A DNA stretch of 64,000 bases from Roridomyces roridus (GCA_029378245.1 JARKIF010000038.1:62001-126000), one strand, 5' to 3'; positions 11,266 through 23,796 are shown, numbered from the stretch's first letter. Made by a program: numbers and translations. Notes: generated by a model from the letters alone, not told the origin.

Positions 11266-13245
11266 ATGTCTTCACTTCAGGGCATTCACCTCACCCTGGG
11301 CCCATTGTTGGCCGGATCCATGTCTGCAGTGGGGTATGAATGGCAGATTCAGTTTATACCATCGAATCATTCTGACTACCGTCCCCCAGACTGTCTGCTC
11401 TTGTGGGATTCCAGACATTCCTTTACTTTCGAATCTATCCTCAGGACAAGATGAAATACAAGCTTCTCGTACGCACCACTACCATTGTGTCTGCCCTCAA
11501 CCCGACCTACGTCTCATCAGGTCGCATGGATCTGGTCCGTTTTACTTTTGTCCAACCAAGGTTCAACTGACCGCCGTTGGCCCTCAGGACCGCCGATGCT
11601 GCCCATACGCTTTTCGTCTGCTTGACCGTCTGGGACTATGTCATTGCGCACTTTGGGGATAAAGAGCACGTCGCTGTGATTACATTGTGCGCGTCTCTCC
11701 TTGAACCATCATATTGTCTAAACTTCTGCCTGATGAGGACAGCTGGTATCCTGTACTATTCATTCCACGTCGTCAGCAGCTCGGATCTCCTCACGATGTT
11801 GTTGCAGGCGCACATCTTAATGACGTTGGCGGCTACGTTCAGTGCGAATCTGTATGTGAGACCCCTTTTTGTTTCTTGCAAGCCAACTCCAGTTAGGTTC
11901 TACATCTGGCGAATTCACAAAAGTACGCCATCTTCTTCACTAATCTTGCCATTTGCACATTGACCTTGCATGATTCAGTGAGCAAGGGGAACTGGTATTT
12001 GATTGTGCCAATTGTGGGTCTTTCGTTCAATTCTCTTCGTGAGGGAAACTGACTGGAACGCAAGCTCATGCTGTGCGCTGCCCGTTCCGGTGCGCTATTG
12101 CCCAACTTTCATGCTGAATATCCCATGCTGAATGTCAGTCTTTGGCCTCAGTAAGTTTTTGAATTTCCCGATGAACAATTGAAACGGATTACCTGATTTC
12201 CTCCTAGTGTTGGTCTTCGGAGAGTGCGTGACCGTTCAACTTGAAGAAACCGACGGCCTGAAAGCATAGTCAATCAGGTGGAAATACAAGTCGTGGGCGA
12301 CGGTTTATGAGCACTTTCTGGTCAGGAATTCTAAATTCCCATCGCCCCGGTGCTCAAACAATAACCCCCATGGCACCAGGTCGTTCGCTCGCTGGCGTTC
12401 ATCACCTCCGCCATAACAGACATTGTTATCTCTATTGCACGATACTACTACCTGCGCGGCCTCAACCAGGGGTACTTCCAGTCCGTTACTCTTGACCCAT
12501 GCTTCAAGCCAAATACTAAAAGTTGAATGATAGGACAAAGGAAGTCGTGGACACTGTTCTGGTGTTCACGCTCAACGACGGATTACTCACTAGTAAGTAG
12601 GTCCACTCTTGAACAATAACAGCCTCTGAACGCGGAACCCAAGGCGCCGTGGCTGTTGTTATAATGAGCTGCGTATGTCAATTTCAATCTTGTATCACTG
12701 CCCTCCCTGTGATGAAATTCACACCAGATTTTGGCTATGCATACCAATTTCGTCTGGGTAGGTATATACTTCAACTTTACTAAATGTACGCCAATTTTCC
12801 TCGCACTGTGCATCACACTTCAACTTCTTTTGTCCAGTGTTCGCCAACTCCGTTCTCGCGACGTGAGTTTCAACTTTTCCTGGGCCCGGGGAGGCTCATC
12901 GACTTCAATTTCTTTTAGATTGAACCTACGCAACTGGTATCGCCACATGCACCGACCCATGGGGATTTCTCTGGCGCGGGATCCACACGTCCGCAACACG
13001 GTTCAATTGGAAATGAACCGCGGTCACGTGCTCACGAGTCCTCGCACCGAAGCTATGCCTCAAGATGCGGAAGGCGGTGTGATGGATCCTGTAGGGCTGA
13101 TACTCGATTTCAGATGCGATGCTGATGAAGCTACGAATAGGACCCCCTTGAAGTCCAGGTCAACAAGGAGATTGAATACCATGTCGAGATGGACAAATAT
13201 TGTACCTTGGACGGAGTGCCGAAGACAATGAATTTGAAGGTATGA
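11266..13245 (+). CDS. DUF6534 multi-pass membrane protein, copy 1
   Basis: Predicted seven-helix-type fungal membrane protein of about 350 aa with no known activity. About 18 small exons join in frame from MSSLQGIHLTLGPLLAG (first helix) to the stop at 13243-13245. The C-terminal half carries the DUF6534 pattern: helix with AFITSAITDIVISIARYYYL, then NQGYFQ, TKEVVDTVLVFTLNDGLLTS, IYFNFTKLFANSVLATLNLRNWYR, then a soluble tail with DPLEVQVNKEIEYHVEMDKY. Very small exons include 11521-11534 (14 nt) and a 12-nt exon ending near 12150. I found no frameshift in this copy, unlike copies 2 and 3. Family assignment rests on the C-terminal motif; splicing is inferred. Confidence 0.65.
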
Positions 13246-14089
13246 GCAATTGGAGCTACAGAATTCAAGCAGCTATGTCGGTACTTGCTGTAAAACAAAT
13301 GAATCACTGTAATATAGCCTTGAATACCAGGCAAACCATCAATCCACATTGACATAAGTAACGTGTTTCAAAATTCAAATCGATCTTTGCTCATAAGTTG
13401 AATCTAATCGCCATGTCGTCCGGGCAGCACCTCCGCGAACTGCTCAGATCCTCTTGCGCGTTCTCAGACGTGTCACTCTTGCGTCACCGTCCTGGTCTCC
13501 CAATTTGCCGCTCTTGCGCAGTAAGTACGAGACTGTAATCCAGCAGGCGGAATCCGAGACGTCCATTGGACGTCCATCCGTGGCTGTCGGCCGACTTCTC
13601 TCTCTCAATTTTCAAATCTGATGTTCTTATTCCTGCAATTCCAGACTGAGTCAGACTCATAGAAACCAATCATACAAAGCACCGCGCCAAATGTTTACTA
13701 CAAACTTACAGTCTTACTTACTACCCCATGAATCGGATCATGGATGGCGATTTTCTCGGTTGCCGAATCCTCCACTTGTTAAGTTGCCGGTGTTCATCAT
13801 GATGCATGATGACGTACACTTATCCTTCTTCTTGCCTCCACGTCTGCGACTCCTCTTCACGAAGTCACGGCGTCCTCGATCTGTTTCTCTTGGATATCTC
13901 GCCGGCCAGTGACAGTCGGGTTTGGATTGAGTTTGGATTCTGGGCCGCTGGGTGCTGGCACCGATCGCGAGAAATGGTCCCCGATTGGCAGTCACTGGAG
14001 CCTGGCGTCACTGGCTTCTTTCCTAATTTCATACTCCCATCGACGGCTGCGGTGCGGTCCTTGCCCCGCATTCAAGCCTAGGCTCCTCA
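13246..14089. other. Intergenic between DUF6534 copies 1 and 2
   Basis: Contains only short unconnected open frames. No domain, RNA gene or clear repeat was recognised before the upstream repeat block of copy 2 begins near 14090. Confidence 0.4.
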
Positions 14090-14760
14090 ATGATACATCG
14101 ATGCTCCACCTGAAACTCTGGCAGATTCTGGATTCTCTCTCGCATAACCTCCCGCCTAGACTCGGTCGCTATTCTAGGGCGCTGAAACTTGCAGTGGAAT
14201 GGGGGAGCTCCTTTTTCTTTAGCCTCAGGCATTCTCAAATCGATGATTGGACCGAGCAAGTCATGATTCCCGTGGCAGATCCCAGTTGTCATCCCGCATT
14301 CGTCTCAGGATATTCTTTTTCAAAGGCAGTGTGAATTTGGGAATCTACGAATTGAACTGCATGCAGGTACTACCGTACAGGCTAGACATTGTAAAAGGTC
14401 AGCTCGAACGTTCATCTCCTGCGACTTGGCTTTAGGATGACCTCAATTATCCTAGCCGGGCTACTCCACGACTAGGCAAATGACTACGGGTCGAAATCAA
14501 GGCTCCCTGCTTCTTTCCTTTTTGCATTCTCATCCTCCCCACAGCAAACGAAAATATTGACTCACACCAAGCACATCCATCGCTGGGCTTCCGAAAATAG
14601 TTGGGCAGGTACCGAATCGAGTAGATACGTCTCAGGATTTACTTACTCTACCAGGAGATGACGGAAGTTCCTCCCGGACACGGGTGCGGTCGAAATGCTT
14701 TTTCCTGCGTGCTCCATTCTGATTCTATTTTTCGTTCCTTTTCGCAGAACTTCTTATCGC
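14090..14760 (+). repeat. Upstream repeat block of DUF6534 copy 2
   Basis: Diverged version of the block upstream of copies 1 and 3: GAAACTCTGGCAGATTCTGG at about 14112-14131, CATGATTCCCGTGGCAGAT, GTTGTCATCCCGCATTC, then AAGGCAGTGTGAATTTGGG and CTACGAATTGAACTGCATGC. It indicates that gene and promoter were duplicated as one unit. Confidence 0.5.
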
Positions 14761-14808
14761 ATATAAAGATCTGACCCCACTACATGCAGCAGCCTCTAAT
14801 TTCATCCC

Positions 14809-16777
14809 ATGTCTTCCCCTCCAAGCATTCACCTCACTTTGGGCCCACTACTGGCCGGATCCATGTCTGCTGTGGGGTACGCAGAGCCTCAACCCATCGA
14901 ATTCGTTCTGACCGGCCTCAGACTTTCCGCCATTGTGGGATTCCAGACATTCCTTTACTTTCGAATCTATCCTCAGGACAAGATGAGATACAAGCTTCTC
15001 GTACGTGGAGCATGACTCTTTACTTCATCACAAACTGAACTGTTTCACCAGGTCGGATGGGTCTGGTCCGTTTTGATTCTCCTTTCACGGCACGCCCAGC
15101 TAACCACCCTCCTCGCCGTTGGCACCCAGGCTCGTTGATGCCGCCCATACGCTTTTCATCTGTTTGACCGTCTGGGATTTTGCCATCTCGCATTTTGGGG
15201 ATCAAGAGCACCTCACTGTGATTCCCATGTCCGTATATATCTCTCCCTGATCATCGTGTCTGACCTGCTAATTGCTGAACGTAGGTGGTATCCTGTACTC
15301 TTCCTTCTGCACTGGCAACTCGAGTTTCCTGATGATCTTCAGGCGCATGCGTTAATGGCCTTTACCGCTACCTTCAGCGCGAATATGTACGTCCCTTGTG
15401 GAGAGTGCTCCTTGATACTGACTCGAGGAAGGTTCTACACCTGGCGAATCTACAAAAGTACACCGTCTTCTGCCTCAATCCTGTCAAGTGGAGGTTTACC
15501 AAATCACCAGTGAGCAAGGGGAACTGGTGCTTGGTTGTGCCCATCGTGGGTCTTTCGTGTGGCCGATCCCCATGGTGGGTTGTAACTGACGAGAACTCAA
15601 GGTCATGCTCTGCTTTGCCCGTATCAGTACGTTCCCGCCCTACCTGCACACTGAGTAGCGCATTCTCATCCCGGATGATACAGCCTGTGGTCTCGGTGTG
15701 TGTTCGATGTTGATTGCCTGATATATATGCAATTCAAGCTAACCCCTGCCAGCGCCGGTCTACGGAGAGTGCGTATCACGAACCTTTCAGCTCAAGTTAT
15801 ACGGCCTGAATGCACAATAAACCAGGATTAAATACAAGTTGTGGGCGACGGTCTATGACCACTTCCTGGCGAGTGATTCCATACAACGCTCCACTATCCC
15901 TTGCTAATTCGGCTTGTAGATTGTTCGCGCGATGTCCTTCATCACCTCCGCGATAACAGACATCGTGATCTCAAGTGCACGATACTACTACCTGCGCCGG
16001 CTCAACCAGGGATACTTCCAGTGCGTTACGATGACCCAGTCTTCCGAATATTCACACGTGTATTGATAGGACGAAGGAGGTTCTAGATACCGTACTGGTG
16101 TTTACTATCAACGATGGAATGCTGACCAGTACGTCGAATTGGATGATCTACTTGTCTAGGCATTGACCGTGGAAAAGGTGCGGTGGCTGTCGTTATCATG
16201 AGCTGCGTAAGTCCACATCAATTTAACCAATGCGTGTGCTGACATCGACGCAAGACCTTGGCTATGCATACCAATTTCGTCTGGATAGGCATATACTTCA
16301 ATTTCGCCAAATGTACGTTCTTCCATTCCCTTTCATCGCACTGGGCATCGAATTCGAAGTTCTTTCCTTCAGTGTTCGCCAACTCCATACTCGCGACGTG
16401 AGCTTCAACTTTTCTTGAGCCACAGGATCGATTGTTTGATTTATTTTAGACTGAACCTACGAAACTGGTATCGGCAGATGCACCGACCTATGGGAATCAC
16501 TCTGACGCGCGACCCCCATTTACGGAATACGATTCACATTGAAGTGGACCGCAGTCACCTGCCCACTAGTCCCCGTGCGGAAGCTCTGCCGCCTCAAGAT
16601 GCGGATAGCGGTGTAATGGATCCAGTAAGACTAACACTCAATTTCGAGGCCATGCTGAGGAGGCTATGGATATAGGACCTTGAAGTTCAAGTGGAGAAGC
16701 AAATCGAATACCACGTTGAGATGGATAAGTATTCTGCGATGGCCGGAGTGCCCAAGACGGTGGATTTGAAGGTGTGA
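14809..16777 (+). pseudogene. DUF6534 membrane protein, copy 2 (apparent frameshift)
   Basis: Paralogue of the gene at 11266 with the same start (MSSPPSIHLTLGPLLAG), the same order of about 18 exons, and the same 14-nt and 12-nt microexons. Recognisable pieces: LSAIVGFQTFLYFRIYPQ, LVDAAHTLFICLTVWDF, SKGNWCLVVPI, FITSAITDIVISSARYYYL, IYFNFAKLFANSILATLNLRNWYR and the tail EVQVEKQIEYHVEMDKY. In the fifth exon, around 15331-15341, four bases are missing relative to copy 1, so the hydrophobic frame hits TAA soon after; downstream exons remain well preserved. Either recently disabled or using a splice site I did not find. The stop is at 16775-16777. Confidence 0.55.
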
Positions 16778-17013
16778 GCCAGTTGAGTTAGAGAGCAAAT
16801 TCAACAAACAGTCCGGCTCAGTAAACCAATGTCGATACTCTACTTACTGTAATGTCAAAGTACAAACCCGTAATTATAACATACAAGGCAAACCGCAAGC
16901 TTGCGGCAATCCACGCTCTATATCATACCCACGAGAATTCACCACCGGATCTCTGCCCTTCGCTCCTTGGCATATGTAACAGCAATCAATCGGCATTACA
17001 AGAAGAATACTAC

Positions 17014-18618
17014 CTATGAACCCGCGCTCCCCTCAGGCAAGCTCACCCTTCGGCCTTTTGACGACCGACTCTGACTCTCCGTCCCACCACGTGTACTACT
17101 TTCCAACTCCCGGAATACCTCGTCGTAGTTTGGGGGACTCCCAGAAACATGCGCATCTGCATCGCGATTGCCATTTGCTCCACTCTGTGGTATCATCATC
17201 ATCATGCTGAGGGAAAGAAGCTTGAGTAGCCCACGTACCCTGTTCTTCGTCGACATCGGAAGCGACGAGAACTGAGCTTGAGCACGAGCAGCGGAATCTG
17301 AATCCGGAGGGAGTATGAACGGCGTCAAGCTTGATTTTCGCTCTCGGTCTTCACTAGCTTCACTGTCCGTCGCCGAGTGGCGCCTTCGACGACGCCAGAG
17401 AAGGATTAATAGTAATAAGGCGGCAACCACGACGGCGACGACGCCCACAGCAATACCCACAATGGCACCCTTCCCGATTCTAAACTCGTGGATGAATATG
17501 AGACCGCGCTGGGGGTTGATGAAAAGTTGAACTCACCCCGAGTTCGAGCTCCCATCTCTTTAGGTACGCATGTAAATTAGCGAATGAAATTCAATACGAC
17601 CATCGACATACCCGGACACAACACTCGCGGCGTCAGCCCTCGCTGCGACAGCATAATCAATTCCCAGCACTTGTCCTCTCTGCCTCGGCGTGTTGGTGAT
17701 ATTAAGCGTGTGGTTCCCCGGCCCGAGAGCGCTGGCAAAGAACAACGGAACTTGATCCGTCGTGTTGAGCTTGTGTGCATTGTAGGTGACTGGCGGGCCA
17801 TTGTCGATAGAGACTGTGTAAGCCCCGGAATCTGGACCGACAGTACCGTACAGTGTTACTTCGTCTCCCTGTACACATACTATGAGTGCCTTGGGGAGAA
17901 TGCCCCGCATATGTGCACGCACCATAAAAGTGAGCAACGCCGAAGCCTGGTCCGACGAAGTGGAACTGGCCGTTGAATTGGTCGACCAAGCCGCTTGCGG
18001 TGCGTACGAAAAATCCGATTCGCTAGAATGTAAAGTCGTCGTCTGTTTGCCGCCCTTCCGTGGTGTACTCGTCCAAGTAATCTTTGCGCAGTTAGATCCC
18101 CGACGAAATCTCTCGTTTCAAGTCTGGGCACTCACGAAATCCAAATCCAGATAAGTCCTACTCGCGTTGACCTGCTGGTTCGTGATGATGACAGTGTGGG
18201 TTGTATCGGCGAGGTTCGTCGCGGTGAAGATAGGAGTTTGGAATATCGCCGGGTCTGCGTGGCCGTGGAGTATGGTGACAGTGGAATCGAGCGAAACGCT
18301 AACGCGATTTATGAGGGGACCAAGTGATCTCCACAACTGAATATTTACCTGTATTGCCCGTGGTTCGGGCGTTTTGCACCGAATATCCAGATGGCCGTCC
18401 CATTGAAGGTAAAGGTAGCAGAGCTGCCCGACGTGTTGCATGTCGTGAAGGTCGTATTCAAGTATCTATCAATCTTCAGCGTCCAATTACTCAGACTCGT
18501 CGCAGGCCAGCTCGTACTGGACTATTTCAGGATCAGAAGCTGGAGTAGACTGACGCCAGTCGCCCGCATATTGAATGAGCGGACTGATATCATCGATGGT
18601 GTGGTTGAGGGCCGACAT
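17014..18618 (-). CDS. Single-pass membrane protein with two extracellular beta-sandwich-like modules
   Basis: Cell-surface-type protein, function unknown. From the ATG at 18618 (MSALNHTIDDISPLIQYAG) the frame passes a 54-nt intron (CA|GTACGAG to GATTGATAG) into LNTTFTTCNTSG and ATFTFNGTAIWIFGA, then VSLDSTVTILHGHADPAIF, ATNLADTTHTVIITNQQ and YLDLDF: module one. A Ser/Thr-rich linker leads to GDEVTLYGTVGPDSGAYTVS, then LFFASALGPGNHTLNITNT and VLGIDYAVAA: module two. A short exon and an intron come before the transmembrane helix (AIVGIAVGVVAVVVAALLLL), followed by RRRRR and an S/P/E-rich cytoplasmic tail with PPNYDE. No obvious signal peptide is seen at the chosen start. It shares this architecture with the tandem pair at 50.5 and 54.3 kb. 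Confidence 0.7.
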
Positions 18619-20808
18619 CGAGCAACGGAATGAAGAAGGACGGAAAACGGAGGGAGGCTCGGTGAAGGAAAGAAGAGAAAGAGTCCACTGCAGTTGCGGC
18701 GGCTGAAACGTGATAGCTGCACCAATATGACGCAAATCGGACACCAAAATGTATGGATGAAGCAGTGATTCGGATGATGGGACCCGGGTAAGTTGAACTA
18801 CGCGAGTCAGTGTTCGCTATCGGCTCTGGATTATGACATTGATATGTCCCCGGTCCCTAGTGAATAACCATGGGAAGAAGAGAAATGTAAAAGTAAGCAA
18901 AGGAGCGTACCTTTCTGGCGGGCTGTGACCAGGCGCCAGACATCTACACCTGCAGGCTGCCGACGCCTAGCGACGCCTACACAGTACACTGCTCCGACAT
19001 TGATCAGTGACTGGATGGCCGACGCCCGCATGCAGATCTGCGTGAATTTATCTCGGTACGCAGCTTGTACCTCCCTGTTGCCTCCCTGGATCAAAAGAAG
19101 CCTCAAGACTTGTACAAACCCAGGGCGCAACTAAGGCCATGGATCAATTTCCCACAGGGGACCTGAAGGCCGGAGCAAATAGCGTTGAAATTGAGCACAG
19201 GAATGACCCACCCAACGGAGCGCCGAGCCTTGGGATGAAGTCGACATCTAATTGCTCTAATACTCATTGTCTTCTTAGCATTCGTATTCCGGATTCCGGC
19301 GAGCTGATGCGCCACTTGCGTTGCCGCTCGTCGGTACAATCGGTACAATTCCTGCTACCTTTAGGTACAGGTCTCTATAGGGCGCCCTAAATTTTGGTTT
19401 TTGCGGGCCATCACGTTTTTGTCGTTGGTTTTTGCGTCATCACTGATGGATCCAGCCAAATGCTTGTTCAAGCCGATGATTGCCGCGCCGGGAACGCAAT
19501 ATGGATGACCTCAACTTCCGGGTGCAGTCGTACCCGAAGGATTTTTCAACATCTGTGCAAATGCCATGCACAGATGTCGGGTTCTTTGCCGAGAAAAATC
19601 CCAAGCCTGTCATAGTAACCCCTTCTTGCTCTTGCTTTCCGCCTATTGACCCCGCCGCCTGCAGAGTCCACATTTGAGGGTGGGTCAAACATCCCCAAAT
19701 TAATCAAACCCTCTTGCTTAGCTCTTACCCTGCCCTCCACGGCAGCTTCCACAGGCCGGCGCGGCGGCGCCACGGGTGACGGCCCACGGCCAACTTGTTG
19801 CCTTGTTGGAATTCGTGTGCTACGGTCTACCCATGCTCACAAGGGCTCAACCATTTCATCATCCAGAGCTTCCACAGGTTGCGGCTCCGCTTCTTCGACT
19901 TGAAGTTTGAACATGACACTCATGGCTCAAACTGATTTCACACTGACACCGGTATCAAACCAATATCAAACCCATTTGCAGCACCAAGTAAGTTTTCATT
20001 GCATGACAATTCACTGACCGGTTTCGTCGGGAGAATACATACAACAACGGGTGTCTCATGTTCTCTAACAGAAAAATCAGAAATGAACTCATTTTATTTT
20101 GCAAGGGCGAGAGGCGCGAGGGAGTGTGGCGTGTAGCGGCGCACGGACGAGTGACGCACAGGAGCATGTATTGGACTTTGGAGGGCAGGAGCGAGGGAGT
20201 GCGGTGCGAAGCGGCGCACGGACGAGCGACCACTGCGATGTCGTGGATGAGCATGGTCATGATGATAATGTTCCCTCTGAGGTACTTTTTTAACTTACTA
20301 CTAAGTACAGGGTCTGAGAGAGTTTGTCGTGCTCAAACCTTCCGATGGTAGCAGGCCATGCCGCTTGCCGGCCCTACAGCTTTATTCGAGCACCGAGGTC
20401 TACCGAGGTCCAAAGACTCGCCGACAGTCACCGACACTGCCCACGAAACAAGAGCTAGCAACGGCAGGCAACGGCGGCTTGCGGAAGCAAAATACGCGAC
20501 GATGACGTACGCGCTTGACGAGTGATTGATTTGGAAGCTTCTCCCAAGAGACACCTGCGAGCAAAGAGACCAGCGAGTCGCAGCCACCGAGCAATTTCCG
20601 CCAGCCACCACCAAAGAAGCACGCATAAAACCCCGGGTAACATGGACCAAAAATGACAGGAAGGTAATCGATTGAGATTGAGATACAAAGAGAGGAGTCG
20701 ACGTGGAGATCGTCGTTTGTTTGTGGTGTGAAATCGTGACCCCGCCTGTGTGGCACTCGTCAGCGAGAACGGGAGAGGGGCAGACAAGCCCAGCGTACCT
20801 ATCCCTAT
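18619..20808. other. 2.2 kb without a supported gene; contains a short tandem repeat
   Basis: Open frames on both strands are short and give no recognisable domain. Near 20108-20226 a G-rich segment of about 50 bp (GGGAGTG..., AGCGGCGCACGGACGAG) occurs twice with a period of about 82 bp. A minus-strand acidic stretch around 19900 (VEEAEPQPVEALDDEMVEPL) looks protein-like but could not be tied to other exons. Confidence 0.35.
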
Positions 20809-21355
20809 CTACTGCGCAGCGCTATCCCGACGGCGGTCCTCGACGTACACGGGTGGCGGAGCCGTGACGATCACCTCGTGTGAGGTACAGTCGGAGGCGA
20901 GGCTGAAGGTCGAGGAGCGGATGGAGCCAGCGGTAAAGTAGCCATCTTTGGGGGAACGATCGAAGGTAAGAGGGACAGCACGGAAAGGGTCGAGGGGCGG
21001 GCCTGCAGTAGGGGTCAGAATACCCCTTGGAGCGCGATGGTACGCACTGAGCACTGGGGAACGATGGGCGACCGAGGTCGCGAGCATGTCGAGGGCGGAG
21101 TATGCCGGAGGTCTCTGGGTGCGTGCAGCGCGGGCCTGGCGTCTTGAGAATATGCAAGCGCGGAAATTGAGGGTGAGCGTCAGGAGCGATAGCCCGACGA
21201 CAAAAAGAAGGACAATAGCTAAGAGGAGGTGAGAGCGAGCGAGTGCGGAAGGGACTGTGGCGCACTCAATATGAAAGCGTCCCCGCTACACATCCCAGCC
21301 ACTTCAGGGCAGTCGCCATCTTGCGAGGAAGAACGCGTCTGGAAGTGGGGCATCG
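20809..21355 (-). CDS. 3' exons of a single-pass membrane protein
   Basis: Two exons join in frame (21355-21266, then 21218-20809) through a GTGCGC...CTCTTAG intron of 47 nt. They encode a short cysteine-containing ectodomain end (DGDCPEVAGMCSGDAFIL), a transmembrane helix (TIVLLFVVGLSLLTLTL), a basic stop-transfer (FSRRQARAARTQR) and a cytoplasmic tail with a PPxY-like motif (RPPAYSALD) and APPPVYVED. Upstream exons up to about 22130 could not be assembled: several hydrophobic fragments and a GTGAGTCC donor are visible there. This is therefore a partial model of a receptor-like or stress-sensor-like protein, function unknown. Confidence 0.45.
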
Positions 21356-22864
21356 CTGGTGGGGAAGGACAAGAGTGTAAGAGAAAGGGGTCTGTAGAGT
21401 GGCTGACATGATTCACTTAATCAATGCGTTTAGCCTTCTTCAGCGGGCTCTGTCCCCAGGCGCTCCTTGCAAGACGAGGCTTTAGGTGGGGCGGTCAGAA
21501 GCAGCGCGGGCGAATCCACAGTCGAGGAAGGAAGATCGGCACTCCTGCGTGGCCAACGAGCTCGACAAGAGCAATATCTGGAATTCGAGGTCAATAAAGG
21601 GCACATATGAGACAGAATCCACGCAATAACCACCATTTCGGGTACATGAGCTACGCCGCCTCCAAAAGATAGACGAAGACGCCCTTGTCGGGACCTCCAG
21701 CAGAGACACCGCAGCCGATGATGATTAAGCGGGAGTTTGGTGGCACCCTCTCTCGGCCGCGCTGCAGGCGGAGCGAGGGAATAACAAGTCTGGTGCGATG
21801 GGGCTAGGGCATGGTCCGCTTCTGCTCGTGCATGGAAACAGACGAGGAGACATCTAGCTGAGCAGGTTAGCAAACTCGGGGCGCACCAAAGCGAGGAAAG
21901 GACTCACCACAGGCTGAGCCTTACACGGTCTTAGCTGTCGTAGCGGGTATGGGATAGAGATAGAGCTGGTGTTACGACTGCAGAATCTCGACCATCATAC
22001 CCAACGGGTGGAGGCGTGCGGCTCCGAAGCGCCCGATACGATATCTTTGCTATTTTCTTTAGGCGGATGGTGCGAGTACATATGAGGCATGGTGTCGATT
22101 TGTGTCTCAGGCGCATAGCTGCACGGAGCGAATAGCTATGTCAGACGTAGACGAAGGCCCGGGGAGGAGCGCCCTAGGTATCAGTGTCAGCCCGGTGAAG
22201 AAAAAGCAAAGTACTGCAACGCACTTGGAGAGACCATCCACGTCTTCCGTCGACTCGGAGACCCAATGTCATCCCATCGCAAAATTCTCCAGCGTCGAGA
22301 GGACGGCCGTCCAAGGAGAGGCCGCATGGATCGAGAAACCAGCAGCAGCCAGCTCCGGAGGGTCGTTAGCGGCAGTCGGAGCCAGCAAGGCACAGAAGAG
22401 GTTCGCGGGTTCGCATGCAGCAGATTGTCGTCCAGCAGCTGAAAGGGGATTCACGAGCGGGCAGGGAGATTCGTCGGCTGGGTCCTCGGCGCTCGCTGGT
22501 GGAGGTGAAAGATTCGGGATGATGGCGCATCACCAAAGCGCACAAACATTGATTGCTCTTCTCCTCTCCTCCAACTGTCATGGCACGCAACAATCTGGCC
22601 CCATCTCTCATTTCTCTCTTCTTTTTTCCAACATGCAGAATGAAGCCTCCCTGGACGGCTCAAACCTCTGTTCGTGTACGCGAGCTCCGCAGCTGGTTCC
22701 GCAAGTCCTGGCGGACAGGGCTCGAATTCAATTTACGCAGCTTGCGTAGTCGATACCGATCAAAAAACGCCGCACCAATCTGTCACCTGCTCTCTGCTCC
22801 ATACCACCACCATCGCCCTCATTTTGGAATATGCAGAAACCCTCACTGGTGAGCCTCGATCCTC
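21356..22864. other. Unresolved region, probably 5' part of the minus-strand membrane-protein gene
   Basis: Contains plausible minus-strand fragments (for example RTPPPVGYDGRDSAVVT near 22000, and LDDNLLHAN near 22420) and a donor/acceptor pair near 21860-21910, but no consistent single frame. Plus-strand open frames are low-complexity and unsupported. Confidence 0.25.
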
Positions 22865-23640
22865 TATCATGATTTCCCACCGAGATTTCCTGGGACATCT
22901 TCCTCCTAACGGTTCCTTCGAGTCCAATACGCGAGCCGTCGTGGCATTTCAGAGCATCTGTCGCAGCTGGCGGGACATCGCACATGCTACGCTGTCGCTC
23001 TGTACGGAAATCAGCAAAAATGGCATCCAATCCTCCAACTTTCCGGAATTATTGGAAATCTGGGTCCAGCGCCCACAGACACATCCACTTATTTCTGTCT
23101 CTGCATTACATGCTTCCGCGCACTCTCGCCGGTATCGTGGATGAATTGGGAGAGCATGTCTCGCGGGTCGGAAAACTGCAGCCATTCCACCCGGGAGTGG
23201 CCTTGCTGGAACGAGAACGAGATGTGAAAATCCGGCTGCCTGTCAAGTCGCTGTCGATCAAGGGAGCCTCGCCTCGGCACCTTGTGGACGGCAATGCGGG
23301 GAGATTGACGCAGTTTTTTGGAGACCTTCCCAGCCTCGACGACCTTCCGCCCGGCAACTATGTTACCAATTCGTCGCTTCAGCACCTCTACCTCGATAAT
23401 TCCTACAACCTGGATCCCTCAGCATGTGTACTTCTGCGTCTTACACTCCCTTCCCTTCGCATCCTCCAAATTTCTTATACTCAGCAGATCGACCTCTCCG
23501 CCTTGCACCCAGGTCCAAGCCACCACTACACACTTTATACATTTCAATCCATGGCAGCACTTGCATGCCGAGGTGTTCGATATGCTCGCTTCTTGCCGTC
23601 CTCCGCATCCTTGATAAATTGGGATTTCAGCGCATCTTGA
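22865..23640 (+). pseudogene. F-box/leucine-rich pseudogene
   Basis: The F-box core occurs split between frames: FPTEISWDIFLLTVPS (from 22872) in one, and FQSICRSWRDIAHATLSLC in the next about 60 nt later, with no room for a normal intron. Further on NFPELLEIWVQRPQTHPL is in the second frame, while IVDELGEHVSRVGKLQPF and LPSLRILQISYTQQIDLSAL return to the first. At least two frame changes therefore disrupt an Agaricomycete F-box protein of the same general type as those at 8322 and 30728. The end is taken at the stop near 23640. Confidence 0.5.
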
Positions 23641-23796
23641 ACGGAATCGTTCAACGGCGTCCGATCCTGCGATCGTGCGAGTTCTTTATCGAGGGAGTTG
23701 GTCGGAATTGGTTCAGATGTCTCGCCGGGGGTAGAATTTCTGGAATGGAACGGAATTTTGATTTGTTTTTTGGTACGTCCGCGTTGCATTCGAGGT

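Noticed and set aside
12600..12630. Ultra-short 25-31 nt introns in the DUF6534 copies
   Set aside because: A later acceptor in each copy gives 49-51 nt introns and the consistent sequence SAVAVVIMSC, so normal introns explain it.
18490..18545. Frame break in the first extracellular module of the minus-strand membrane protein
   Set aside because: A 54-nt GTACGAG...GATTGATAG intron restores PEIVQ-YLNTTF in frame.
22102..22749. 215-codon plus-strand ORF starting near 22140
   Set aside because: Low-complexity A/S/G composition with no domain; minus-strand fragments in the same place look more protein-like.
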